A stretch of DNA of 64,000 nt from Carya illinoinensis (Eukaryota > Streptophyta > Magnoliopsida > Fagales > Juglandaceae). The notes under the pieces are model-generated. The model did not search any database, was not told where the DNA came from, and saw only the letters and a list, made by a program, of their open reading frames with translations. Positions 48,006 to 59,280 of this stretch are shown here, one piece after another. The DNA is taken from the NCBI RefSeq assembly GCF_018687715.1, contig NC_056760.1, positions 28,976,001 to 29,040,000 of the forward strand, written 5' to 3'. Within the stretch, counting starts at the first letter, position 1. The number at the start of each line of letters is the position of its first letter. The translations under genes were made by a program, and so were the position numbers.

Positions 48006-48092
48006 TTTAATCTTTTAAGTTGGATTTATTTTTGGTGTATTTGGTTTCTTCGTTGTTTTTTTTGGATTTCATGGGTTGTGTGTTTGGTTCAG
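47995..48092 (+). other. Intron-like spacer between gag and pol (98 bases)
   Basis: It starts GTATGG directly after the codon for Thr plus one base, is strongly T-rich, and ends TTTGGTTCAG. Removal leaves an unbroken frame from gag into the protease region, with the split codon remade as Gly. Retained, it gives a stop at 48,003. GT-AG ends, base composition and phase all fit a plant intron. Splicing is inferred, not shown. Confidence 0.6.
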
Positions 48093-51000
48093 GAAGAGTC
48101 CGGTTGTATGAGTTTTATGCTTGTACTTTGTTTGATTCTGGTGCTTCACGATCGTTTGTGTCTTCCACATTTGCTCGGGTGTGTAACTTGGTCACGGAAC
48201 CGTTGCCGAAGGCTATGGTAGTGGCGCTACCCGACGGCGAGATGGTGTGGTGTTCCAAGGTTGCTTTGGGATGCCCGTTAAATTTTGAGGGAAGGTTTTT
48301 GGACGCTGATCTGGTGGTATTCAAGCTGTTGGGTTTCGATATCATCCTCGGGATGGATTGGCTATACCGATATTCTGCGACTATTAATTGCAGAAGTCGG
48401 ACAATTAGCTTTCAGCTTCCGGATGGTGATTGTCTGGAATTTGCGGGGAGTAGATTAAAAGAAAAGCCGATGATTATATCGGCGATACAGGCAAGAAGAG
48501 AGATTGCATGGGGAGCGGATGCATTCTTGGTCCAGATGGTGTCCACGCCGTCTGAGAAGAAGTCCTTGGCAGACATTCCAGTTGTGGAGGAGTTCCCCGA
48601 TGTGTTTGTGGATGACTTGCCCGGACTACCCCCCGTGCGAGAGATGGAGTTTGTTATAGACTTGGAACCTGGAGCGGCTCCTGTGCATAAGGCTCCTTAC
48701 CGCATGGCACCGGCTGAATTGAAAGAGTTGAAGACTCAGTTGCAAGAATTAGTAGAGAAGGGGTTTATTCAGCCTAGTACGTCGCCATGGGGTGCTCCAG
48801 TTTTATTTGTTAAAAAGAAAGATGGAACCCTTCGTATGTGCATTGACTATAGGGAGTTGAACAAGGTGACCATCAAAAATAAATATCCTCTCCCGCGGAT
48901 AGATGATTTATTTGACCAACTTCAGGGGGCAGCGGTGTTCTCTAAAATTGATCTGAGGTCGGGATACTACCAGCTGAGAATCAGAGAGCAGGATGTGCCG
49001 AAAACTGCCTTCAGGTCGAGGTATGGACACTATGAATTTAAGGTGATGCCGTTTAGGCTAGCTAATGCTCCTGCCGCTTTCATGGATTTGATGAATCGGG
49101 TGTTCCAACCTTATCTGGATTCCTTCGTGGTAGTATTTATTGATGATATACTGATTTATTCCTGAGATATTGAAGAGCATGTGTATCATCTTAGTCTGGT
49201 ACTTGAGAAATTGAGAGAGCACCAGTTGTACGCCAAGCTCAGCAAGTGTGAGTTCTGGTTGGAAGAAGTTAAATTTCTTGGGCATGTAATTTCCCAGGGT
49301 GGGGTGGTAGTTGATCCCAGTAAGGTAGAAGCCATTTTGTCATGGCCACGCCCAACTACAGTACGCGAGATCAGGAGTTTCTTGGGGCTCGCCGGTTACT
49401 ACCGAAGGTTTGTAGAGGGTTTTGCTCGGTTATCCGGAGCTCTCACAGCTTTGACTCGGAAGAATACAGAATTTGTTTGGTCAGAGAAATGTGAGAGAAG
49501 CTTCCAGGAATTGAAGAACAGGTTGACGACGGCACCAGTGTTAGCACTCCCAGAACCGCATAAGCCGTTTGTAGTCTTCAGTGATGCGTCTAAGTTCGGT
49601 TTGGGTTGTGTCCTTATGCAGGAAGGACGGGTTGTAGCCTATGCATCTCGTCAGCTTAAGGACCATGAGAAGAATTATCCGACGCATGATCTAGAGTTGG
49701 CTGCGATTGTTTTTGCACTCAAGATCTGGCGGCATTTCTTGTATGGGGAAGCTTGTGAGGTATTTACTGATCATAAGAGCTTGAAGCATTTGTTTTCCCA
49801 GAAAAATTTGAATATGAGGCAGAGGCGTTGGCTAGAGCTAATCAGTGACTATCAGTGTGAGATCAAGTACCACCCGGGGAAGGCTAACATAGTTGCTGAT
49901 GCTTTGAGCCGGAAGTCTCATTTGGAGGATGAAGCCGAACCGTCAGAAATGGATTCGTTACTTTATGGGATGAGAAGGCTCCTTATAGAGAGTTCGCAGC
50001 AAGTAGAGATTTTGTCTTCGGTTCTGGACATTCGGGTAATAGATTTTGAAGAATTGAAAGCTCTCCAAAGAAAGGATCAGAAGCTGCTGAACATCAGGAA
50101 AAGAGTCCGAAAATCTCGAGGGCCGTTGCACTATAGCATGGATAGTGATGGAATACTTCGGTTCCGAGATCGCAGAGTGATCCCAAAGGACTCAGATTTC
50201 AAGGAACGGATCATGGCGGAAGCTCATGCGGCCCCGTATTCAGTTCATCCCGGCAGTACAAAGATGTATCGAGACTTGAAGAAAATTTACTGGTGGGATG
50301 GAATGAAGAAGGACGTTGCCTTATATGTGGAGAAATGCCACACGTGTCGTCAGGTAAAGGCCGAGCATCAGAGACCTGCAGGTATGCTCCAACCCCTCCC
50401 TATTCCTGAGTGGAAGTGGGATGACATCACGATGGATTTCGTAGTGGGTTTGCCGAGAACACCTAGTGGGAAGAACTCTGTTTGGGTGATCGTGGACCGG
50501 TTAACGAAGAGTGCTCATTTTCTGCCTGTTAACAACACCGACTCTTTGGGTAAGTTGACCCGTTTGTATGTTAAGGAGATAGTGAGGCTACACGGCATAC
50601 CAAAGAGTATAGTGTCGGATCGGGACCCGAGGTTCACATCGCAGTTCTGGAAGAGTCTGCAGGCAGCTTTGGGTACTAAGTTGAAGTTCAGCACTGCTTA
50701 TCACCCGCAGACAGACGGCCAGTCAGAGCGCACCATACAGACCCTGGAAGACATGTTGCGAGCATGTGCCCTGGAATTCCAAGGGAGTTGGGAAAATCAT
50801 TTGCCGCTCATTGAGTTTGCCTACAATAACAGCTACCATGCGACTATTCAGATGGCTCCCTATGAAGCTCTTTATGGAAGAAAGTGTAGGTCGCCCTTGT
50901 GTTGGGATGAAGTTGGGGAGAGTAGAATTATTGGACCCGAAATAATTCAAGAAATGCAAAGCCAAGTCCGGATCATTAGAGATATAATGGCGGCAGCTCA

Positions 51001-51475
51001 GAGTCGCCAGAAAAGCTACGCTGATACCAGGAGGAGAGAATTGTCATTTGAAGTTGGTGATTGGGTTTATCTTAAAGTCTCTCCCATGAGAGGTGTTAAG
51101 CGTTTTGGTAAGAAAAGGAAACTAGATCCGAGGTACGTCGGCCCTTTTCAGATTCTGGAGAGAGTAGGGTCCGTTGCCTATAGAGTTGCTTTGCCGGATT
51201 ATTTTGGGGATGTTCATGATGTCTTCCACGTATCATCCCTGAAGAAGAGCTTTGGACAGCAAGAGCCACGCTTCGTCGACCCAACGAGTATTCAGTTGCA
51301 ACCGGATCTCACTTACGAGATTGTTCCGTCGCAGATTTTGGATTGGAAGGAGCAACAATTGAGGTCCAAAACGATACCGTTGGTTAAAGTGGCTTGGGGA
51401 GATCCGTTAGCTCAAGACTTCTCTTGGGAGCGAGCAGCGGACATGAGGGAGCAGTACCCGTATCTGTTCGAATGA
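48093..51475 (+). pseudogene. Pol polyprotein (PR-RT-RH-INT-chromodomain) with one internal stop
   Basis: About 1,127 codons in one frame from the putative splice site. Protease: [12 protein letters not shown] near residue 11. [26 protein letters not shown], and the catalytic [11 protein letters not shown] near 345-355. A TGA at 49,163-49,165 interrupts directly after that motif; it has the form of a C-to-T change at a CpG. In the motif usually written MPFGL, the Gly is Arg (codon 49,055-49,057). RNase [28 protein letters not shown]. Integrase: zinc H-H-C-C ([17 protein letters not shown]), then D ([10 protein letters not shown]), D (VSDRDPRF), E ([11 protein letters not shown]). C-terminal chromodomain at about 1,075-1,127 ([17 protein letters not shown]). 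Without readthrough only protease and part of RT would be made. Confidence 0.9.
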
Positions 51476-51580
51476 TGAAGGTATGCATTTTAATCTTGAT
51501 CTCTGTTAGTTTGTGAGCGTTTATGTGGCTTGCTTTAAGTTGGTAGTTGATTTGCAATTTCGAGGACGAAATTGTTTTTA

Positions 51581-51592
51581 AGGAGGGGAGGA
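51581..51592 (+). other. Polypurine tract
   Basis: AGGAGGGGAGGA immediately precedes the 3' LTR, after the conserved 'gaggacgaaattg' phrase at 51,562; it primes plus-strand DNA synthesis in this class. Confidence 0.93.
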
Positions 51593-53742
51593 TGTGATGA
51601 CCCGCTTTTAAGTGTATTTTCGCTGAAATAATTGTTTTTATTTTAATTAATATATCAGATATTTTATTTTATTTTAACTGCGGTTTTAAAGTCGGTTTTT
51701 AATTTATTTTAATTTATTTGAGGTTGTGTTTTATTTCTTTTAGTTGTTTTTGTGGTTTTAATCTTTTTGGCGGTTTGTTTCTTTTCCCGGAATGAGGACT
51801 GGACCTCATTTCTTTTCACATCTTTTTTTTCTTTTTCTCTTTTTCCTTTTTTCTTTTTCCCTTCTTTTCTTTTTCCTTCTTTTTTTTTTCTCTTTCTTTT
51901 GTCTCTCCTCTCTCCCCCGACTCGGACCCCCCCCCGTGCACTCTCTCTCTTCTCTCTCTCTCCCTCACGCCGGCGTCAACCTTCCCCAGCCCCTACCCGC
52001 CGCCGTCCGGCCACCGTTCGGCCTCCCACCGGTCCCATTCTCTTCCTCTCCTTCCGGTCTACCTTCCCTCCAAAACCCACCCCCAACCGGCCGGCCATTT
52101 GGCCGGAAAAAGCCCAACAAGCACCCACGGTTTTCACTCCGATCCGCCGCCGTCGCTCCACCTCCGGCCACCATTTCTTCACCACTTCATCACCGGTCCC
52201 TTGCCGTCCTAACCCACCCATTTCCGGCCTCCATCGACCACCGGAGCAGCTCCCACGAGCTTGTTTTCCGATTTGCCATTTTCGGCCATTTCCGGCCATT
52301 CCGCCGCCACCCACGGCCGTCCGTCACTTCTTATAGCTTCACAACCACCTCTAGACCATTCCCTATCAATCCCGTGTCCTAGTTTGTCCCCGTTCAAAAG
52401 TGGGTTTTTCGGACCCACGGCCACAGTGAATTTTCACTGTGACGTTGCTGTTTTTCCGCCACTTGCAACGCCGCTTGTTTTCTAAAATTGCCGTATAGCG
52501 CTGTAAGTATTTTCCAAACCCTATTTTCAGATTTTAATATATATTGCTCATTCAATTATTTACTGTTGTTGGTTGTTGATTCCGGACTGAGTCCGAGGAG
52601 TTTCGGGGGTCGGATGGATGGAGGACGGAGTTACTTGTTTTATTGATTTATGATTGTTGGTTTATTTTAATATGCATTGTTGTGGCATTACATGGTGCAT
52701 GCACGTGTGTTGTGGTGTTATGTGAAAAGCCTGTGTATTGGTGTGACTGGTTTTACGGGTGCGTGTGTATCACGAGCCCAAGCCGGGATGGGTTATTATC
52801 TCGGTGGAGCTCCTCTGGTCACTCGGGAGCGGAATAAACTGAGTGATGTCCCCTGAGTTATCGAGAGAGATGACGGGAGCGGGACTAGGGGATGCTTGGC
52901 TACGAACGTGCCGGGCATGGAACCGGGCATCGCCCTACTCACCGACTCCGTGGCCCTTCGCTGGCGAGGGCTAGAGGATGCTTGGCTACGCACGCGCGGG
53001 GCGCGGAACTGGGCATCGCTTGTTAGGTGTCACATGCGTGGTGGTACTCTGCGGTGTGACACTGGAGCCAGGGTGTGCGGATGACTCCTAGGGGAGGTCA
53101 TGGTGCATACGGTTAAAATTGGATAATGGTTTATGAGGCCAAATGTGACTTTTGGCGTGGGCCAGATGGACTTCTGGTGAGATATTGGGCCGGATGGACT
53201 TCCGGCGAGATATTGGGCCAAATGTGACTTTTGGCATGTTTTTTTTGGAAAGGATATGTTTTTGGGTCATATGGGTTTTTGGCGTGTGTGGAAAACTGGT
53301 GATTTTGGGCTTTGTGCATTGGGCATGTTTCATGCATCTTGTTTGAGTTATATGTGTTTTTATCTGGTAGTGTTTGGGGTTTTACTTACCTGCGGAACCA
53401 TTTGTGGTTCCGTAGCTTTTGGTGCAGGAGTTGAGGAGGAGGAGGAAGAGGCTGAGCCCGAGGATGCGGCTCCGCCGGGTTGCTGATGTTATCTTTTTAT
53501 TTGTTTAAAACTGCATTTGTGTTTCGTAATATTTTATCTATGTATGTTTTAAACAGCTTGTATTACGTTAATAAAAATTCTGGTACTTAGTTATGACTTT
53601 CTTATCCGCTGCGTGTCTCTCTGTACACAATTGCTGCCTTGCACACACTCGGCACCCGTCGATGGGATGGTGACCCGGGGTGTCACCATCCGGACGTCTC
53701 AATTTCCCCGTGTTCGGGCGTGGGGATTTTGGGGGCGTCACA
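51593..53742 (+). repeat. 3' LTR of the chromovirus
   Basis: Nearly identical to the 5' LTR. Differences seen by eye, in 5' LTR coordinates: substitutions at about 44,495, 44,643, 44,905, 45,056, 45,071 and 45,363, and one-base length changes in runs near 44,630, 44,676 and 44,738. From about 45,364 to the end (1.1 kb) I see none. The 3' boundary lies 269 bp upstream of the LRR gene ATG. Confidence 0.97.
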
Positions 53743-53930
53743 TTTGTATAAAAAATAAATATATAAAAATAAAAACAATTCTGTCCTTTTTTTCAAACGA
53801 ATAAAAACTTGTAGTGGTTTGTTAGGTATCATGTAGGTCCTAGCTAGGAGTTCATGGTCCCACACGGTTTCAAACTACTTTATTTATGTTCCTGGCAAAA
53901 ATCTATCTATCCCTCCGTACACAAAACTAG

Positions 53931-53938
53931 TATAAATA
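53931..53938 (+). promoter_or_regulatory. TATA box of the LRR gene
   Basis: TATAAATA 73 bp upstream of the ATG at 54,012, a normal spacing for a short plant leader. Only about 185 bp separate it from the chromovirus LTR. Confidence 0.5.
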
Positions 53939-54011
53939 TAAATCGATTACTTCTCATTGTGATATCAAAACCAAGAGTATACTTGCATTAAGATACAATA
54001 TCTCTTTATCA

Positions 54012-57000
54012 GTGTTCCAAATAGAGAGTACAACAATGAGAGCTTGTTATCTCCAATTTCTGCTTCTACTTGGACTACTCTTATCATGTAATGTAACAAA
54101 ACTTGGATTTAGTTTTGATTTGCGTGATTCTAAAGTCAGATGCATGGAGGAAGAACGGCAAACACTGCTCCAATTCAAACAACACCTTGTTGATCATTAT
54201 CATTGGCTATCGTCTTGGTCCAGTGTTGAAAATTGTTGCAATTGGGAAGGAATTAAATGCAACAATAAAACAGGTCATGTTGTTATGCTTGATCTCCAAT
54301 CAGATTATTGGCGGTATCCTGAACCTGCAACAAAATATCTAGAAGGTGAGATAAGCTCTTCATTACTTGGATTGCAACATTTGACTTACTTGGACTTAAG
54401 TTGCAATAACTTTTCTGGGAAACCCTTCCCAAATTTTATTGGCTCACTCACTAGATTACAATATCTCAATCTTTCATACACCAATTTAGCCAGAGCCATT
54501 CCACAACAATTTGGAAATCTCTCGAGATTGATTTCTCTTGATCTTAGCTGGACTTATGATCTGACGGAGGTACATAATCTTGATTGGTTAATTCATCTTT
54601 CATCCTTAACACACTTAGACATGAGTCGGGTCAAGCTCAGCCAGGTAGTCAATTGGCCCAACAAGGTTATGATGCTCCCTTCTTTGATACACTTGAGTCT
54701 AAGGGGTTGCGGTCTCTCCACATTAACGACTCTTCAGTTCCTTTCCTTCAATGCTAGTACCTCATCACAACTTCTATTTCTAGATCTTTCTGAAAATTAT
54801 GATCTGATGGAGGTACATAATCTTGATTGGTTAATTCATCTTTTATCTTTAACACATTTGGATATGAGTTGGGTCAATCTCAGCCAGGTAGTCAATTGGC
54901 CCAACAAGGTTATGATGCTCCCTTCTTTGACACACTTGAGTCTAAGCGATTGTAGTCTCTCCACATTAATGACTTCTCAGTTGCTTTCCATCAATGCTAG
55001 TTTCTCATCACAACTTCTATTTCTGGACCTTTCTGAGAATTCTTTTACCTGCTCAACATTTCATTGGTTGTTCAACTCCACTACAAGCCTTGTTGATCTT
55101 CACCTTACTTATATTAACGGGTTACATGAATGCTCCATTCCAGATGCTTTTGGTGGCCTAAATTCACTTCGAACACTAGATCTTGCTGGAAATATGCTTG
55201 TTGGTGGCATTCCAAGATCTTTTTGGAATTTATGCTCCTTAGATTCATTATATCTTTCATCTAACGATCTTAGTGGAAACCTTTACGAATTTATCAGTAA
55301 TGCATTAGGTTGTTTGGTGGGCTCCTTGTGAGAATTTTATGTAGGGAACAATAGATTCACGGGGCCGTTGCCTGAGAGTATTGGAAACTTATCCAATCTC
55401 AAGATCTTGGATGTTGCTAACAATTACCTCACTGGGGTGGTCTATGAAGCCCATTTTTCAAATCTCAACAAGCTGAAGACGTTATCTTTGGGGTTAAATT
55501 CTTTGATTTTGAGATTCGGCTACAACTGGGTTCCACCATTCCAATTGGATGTTATTTATTTGGGCTCTTGCAGACTGGGATCAGCTTTCCCAAATTAAGT
55601 GGCTTCAAAGTCAAAAGAATTATACAGTGCTTGATATTTCTGATGCTGGAATTTCTGACATTATCCCAGCTTGGTTTTGGGACTTTCCTCTGAGGTTAAA
55701 TTATTTAGCAATGTATAACAATCAGTTGCATGGGAACTTGCCAGACCTTTCATCATCCAGACTTGATGAGTTTGCTAAGATAGATTTAAGCGCCAACCTT
55801 TTTGACGGTTCAATACCACATTTTCCATCGAATGTGTCATCACTAGACCTATCAAATAATAGGTTTTCTGGGTCCCTTTCCTTCCTATGTGAACTCAATA
55901 CTCCAACGTTATTGGAGTCTTTAAACATCTCAAACAATACACCGTCTGGAGAGCTTCTAGATTGTTGGACGTACATTCGAGACTTGGTTGTTCTTAATTT
56001 GGCCAACAACAATTTTTATGGAAAAATACCAGACTCAATGGGCTCCCTAGTCTCGGTTCAACTTTTGCATTTAAGCAACAATGGACTTGTGGGAAAGATT
56101 CCGGCGTCCCTTAAAAAATGTAGCAAGTTAATAACCATTGACTTGAGAGCAAATAACTTGTCCGGAACAATACCTCCATGGATTGGTGATAGTTTGCCAA
56201 AGTTGGTTATTCTTAACCTACGATCTAATCAGCTTTATGGAAGTTTTCCTTTAAGCCTATGTCATCTATCATACATTCAAATCTTGGACATTTCTTCAAA
56301 CAAGATCAAGGGAACTATTCCAGAATGTATCTCCAATCTGACCGCAATGTCTCGTACAATGGATACAATCTCAAGTGCCATTTATGCATCTAATCGAAGA
56401 TATTCTTATATAGACCATACATCCTTGGTATGGAAAGGAAGGGAGTTTGAGTTCAAACATTCCTTGGGACTTGTGAAGGTGATTGATCTTTCAAATAACA
56501 AATTACATGGAGAGATTCCAGAAGGAATTACTAACCTTACAGAATTAATCGCCTTGAATTTATCGAGAAACAATTTATCTGGATTAATCACTCCGAAGAT
56601 CGGTTTGTTGAGAAATTTGCAGTTTCTTGATTTGTCTAGAAACCAACTTTATGGTGAAATCCCAATGAGCATTTCCAACTTAAGTTTTCTCAGTTAGTTG
56701 GACTTGTTCGCCAACAAATTATCAGGCAAAATCCCAACCGGAACTCAAATACAAAGCTTTGATGCTTTTGCATTTTTGGAAAATCCTAAACTATGTGGCT
56801 CTCCACTTCCAAACAAGTGTTTAGACGATCTTCATCCAAGTTACATTAACACTCATGGCGACAAGAATCAGAATGTTCAGGAAAATGATGATGACAGATT
56901 TATAACTAAAGGATTTTATGTTGCTGCAACTCTTGGATTCATTGGAGGATTTTGGGGGGTGTGCTTCATATCAGTGCTAAACATACGGTATATAATGAAA

Positions 57001-57051
57001 CGTCTCACTTCCAATGCTCGAATGATGCTACACGTGGCAGCAGCTTTATGA
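54012..57051 (+). pseudogene. LRR receptor-like protein (Cf/EIX2 type RLP), broken
   Basis: The protein begins with a signal peptide (start could also be the Met at 54,036: MRACYLQFLLLLGLLL), then the N-terminal cap (CMEEERQTLLQFKQHL, CCNWEGIKCNNKTGHV), many 24-residue plant LRRs of type LxxLxxLDLSxNxLSGxIP, an acidic-basic juxtamembrane part, one membrane helix (about 56,922-56,985, FYVAATLGFIGGFWGV) and a short tail without a kinase. This is the layout of plasma-membrane RLPs that sense microbial or developmental ligands through partner kinases. It is encoded without introns, as is usual. Lesions are TGA at 55,329-55,331, a frameshift at about 55,590-55,600, and TAG at 56,695-56,697. Each time the LRR pattern resumes directly, so the gene died recently. 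An 81-residue internal duplication is described separately. Confidence 0.93.
54555..55040 (+). repeat. 243-bp tandem duplication within the LRR region
   Basis: 54,555-54,797 and 54,798-55,040 are close copies in the same frame (period 243 bp, 81 residues). Both start YDL(T/M)EVHNLDWLIHL and contain QVVNWPNKVMMLPSL. It spans about three LRRs and probably arose by unequal crossing-over. Confidence 0.92.
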
Positions 57052-58252
57052 ATGCTCGCTTTGTAAAGTTAAATTATAAGGTAAAAGTCTTCTCCCTATT
57101 TTTAATATTCATATTATTTATAAATTAGTGAAATCCTTCACCACATAGAGGAGGAATATATATATATATATATGCTATAACAGTATATTATAGTATGAAT
57201 ATATAATTGTTAGCATGGCTTTATACTTGAAGTCTTCAACTTGCATCCCTTGAATTATCTGTAAAAAATCTCTTCAACCTTAGATTATATAGGAAATATT
57301 AGTTTTTACATATTCTTATGTTGAATTTGGCCTTAGTAAGTCAGTTCATGATCAGGTACATAGTATATTTTTATTTGTCCCTTTTGTTCAAAATTGGTAG
57401 GTTTTCTAACAAGCTATGTTTATGCTTATGAGGAACTAATTTTAATTTGTTGTTTAATTTAATTTTAAATAATGTTCATGTTTTACCATTCAAAACTAAT
57501 ATTTGTTTATTTACCAGTGATACAGCTAGCAGGAGACAACTACATCATTTGAATATGCTAGTCATGATACTATATATAGTACATCAAGATCATTTTGTTT
57601 TTAATTTTTTTAGTGGATTAGTTCTACTTTTTTTTTTTTGTTCAATACCTTGTATCGATCAAAAGATAATTATTGTATCTTAGACTAATTATTTCTATGT
57701 ATTTTTCAATGGATGTAATTTTAAATTTAGGCCTCGTTTGGATTCGGAAAGTTTTTCATCTTATCATTACAACTTTATCAAATTTTCACATAAAATATAA
57801 TAAACAATTCAACTTTATCCGGCCAACTTGGCAGATAGAATAAATTTCTCTAATTTATCCCGCCACCAAATTTATACCACCTTGCTAGCTAAGGTTGTCA
57901 TCATGATCTCTCAGCATGCAGTCCAATCCAAGAGTACTAAAGAAGAAATAAAAAGTGAAGACTATTGGTCTTAGTCAAATTATGCAATGCACATCATAAC
58001 ATACTTGGTAATAAATTGAACCTTCTCCTAATTAATTAATCACCCTTGATATTAGCTCACATAATCTCTTTCTAAAATTAGTTCTTAGATCCCTTTATTA
58101 CTCACCAATATATACAACCCTAAGCTATCTCCACACCAAAAGAATAGTTCAAAGTTTAATTTTGGAGATAACTATGACAAGCCAATCTGAGAGGTGTACC
58201 CATAGAAGTAGAGGAGCAAATTTCAAGGCCAACACTAGAAGTGGAGGTGCTC
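57052..58252. other. 3' flank of LRR gene; AT-rich; possible short gene start
   Basis: No long frame. A half MITE lies at 57,730-57,820. At 58,108 there is AATATATACAACC, followed at 58,174 by an ATG in a reasonable context and about 27 codons (MTSQSERCTHRSRGANF at the start) that run into the CACTA-like terminus at 58,253. This could be the first exon of a gene cut by that element, but the evidence is thin. Confidence 0.35.
57730..57820 (+). mobile_element. MITE, hAT-like, half copy
   Basis: GGCCTCGTTTGGATTC at the left, then 'catcttatcattacaacttt' and AT-rich sequence like the left half of copy 1. Similarity stops at about 57,820 and no right terminus is present. Confidence 0.65.
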
Positions 58253-58806
58253 GACTACAAAAAAACTAGGAATTGCCAGCGGTTATATTATCGGCATTTG
58301 TCTATGCGTTGCTAAAAATATATTATTACCGACTCTTAATTATTTTTTATGCCGGTAAATTATTGAGTTTGCCGGAGCTTATATTGTTATGTCAGTAATA
58401 ATATATAGTTTTGGCGGCATTTAAAAAAATACCAACAATTGATCAATTATACTCTGGTAAATTAGTAGTATGCCTACGTTTATATACTACGCCGGTAATA
58501 ATATATAGCTTTGGCGGCATTTAAAAAAACGTCGATAATTTATCAATTATACGCCGGTAAATTTGTAGTTTGCTAGCGTTTATTTGTTATGCCGATAATA
58601 ATATATAGCTTTGGCGGCATTTAATAAAACTCTGATAATTGAACTAAATCTACACCAGTAAATTAATAGTTTGCCGGCTTACATATTGTTATGCCAGTAA
58701 TAATATATAGCTTTGGCAGCGTTTAAAAAAAGGCAAAAAAATTGATCAATTATACGTCGGTAAGTGTGTCAGTGTTTATATTGTAACGCCGGTAATAATA
58801 TATAGC
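58253..58806 (+). repeat. CACTA-like end with 100-bp tandem repeats, five copies
   Basis: GACTACAAAAAAAC at 58,253 resembles a CACTACAAAAAAA terminus with a changed first base. It is followed by tandem units of about 100 bp: the landmark ATAATATATAG(C/T)TTTGGC begins at 58,398, 58,498, 58,598 and 58,700, and again in part at 58,795. Units contain 'gccggtaa' and 'ggcggcattt'. No matching right terminus is visible. I infer a remnant of a non-autonomous CACTA element whose subterminal repeats were amplified. Confidence 0.65.
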
Positions 58807-58810
58807 TCAA

Positions 58811-59280
58811 AGATGCAAGACTATTATAAATTTATTGACAGTTAAAGAAATATTAAAAAGAATTAAAAAAAAAAACTTATTTAAATGATACGAAGAAAAA
58901 AATAATCATAATGTGTCATTACCACCACCTCTCCTGCCCAAATAAAAAAAAAAAAAAAAAAAAAAAAGAAAGCCAAGAACTTAACCATAAATAAAATATG
59001 ATTAGTCAATATATGGCATAACTATACATATTATCTCAATTAAGAAAATTTTCAAATACCATTAAATTAAAATATTAATATAATTACTACTATTAATGCA
59101 ACAAGAAAAAAAAAGAATAATAATGAAACATAAACACTGCTAGAGAGAGGAAGGCTCTGTGGGAAGAAATGGAAAAAGAAGAAGAAGAAGAAGAAGAAGA
59201 GAGTTTGGTAGAAGCCCAAGCTGAGGGAAGAGAGATAGAGTTTGCAAGGGAGAAAATACAAGTAACACTTGGCAGCCTCT
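58811..59280. other. AT-rich, poly-A and GAA runs
   Basis: An A run at about 58,945-58,967 and a (GAA)n microsatellite at about 59,173-59,202. Otherwise nothing supported. Confidence 0.6.

Larger units (their letters stand above)
44334..53742 (+). mobile_element. Complete Ty3/gypsy chromovirus, Tekay/Del-like, 9.4 kb
   Basis: Two LTRs of 2,149 and 2,150 bp bracket a PBS, gag, pol with C-terminal chromodomain and a PPT. TTTGT stands at both edges (44,329-44,333 and 53,743-53,747). By eye the LTRs differ by six substitutions and three one-base length differences, all in their first 1.03 kb, so insertion is recent. Clade assignment rests on the chromodomain, the iMet-type primer site and the 'gaggacgaaatt...aaggaggggagga' end, all typical of Tekay/Del elements. 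One in-frame stop in pol and a non-consensus residue in RT suggest it is not autonomous. It stands 269 bp upstream of the LRR gene start. Confidence 0.97.
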
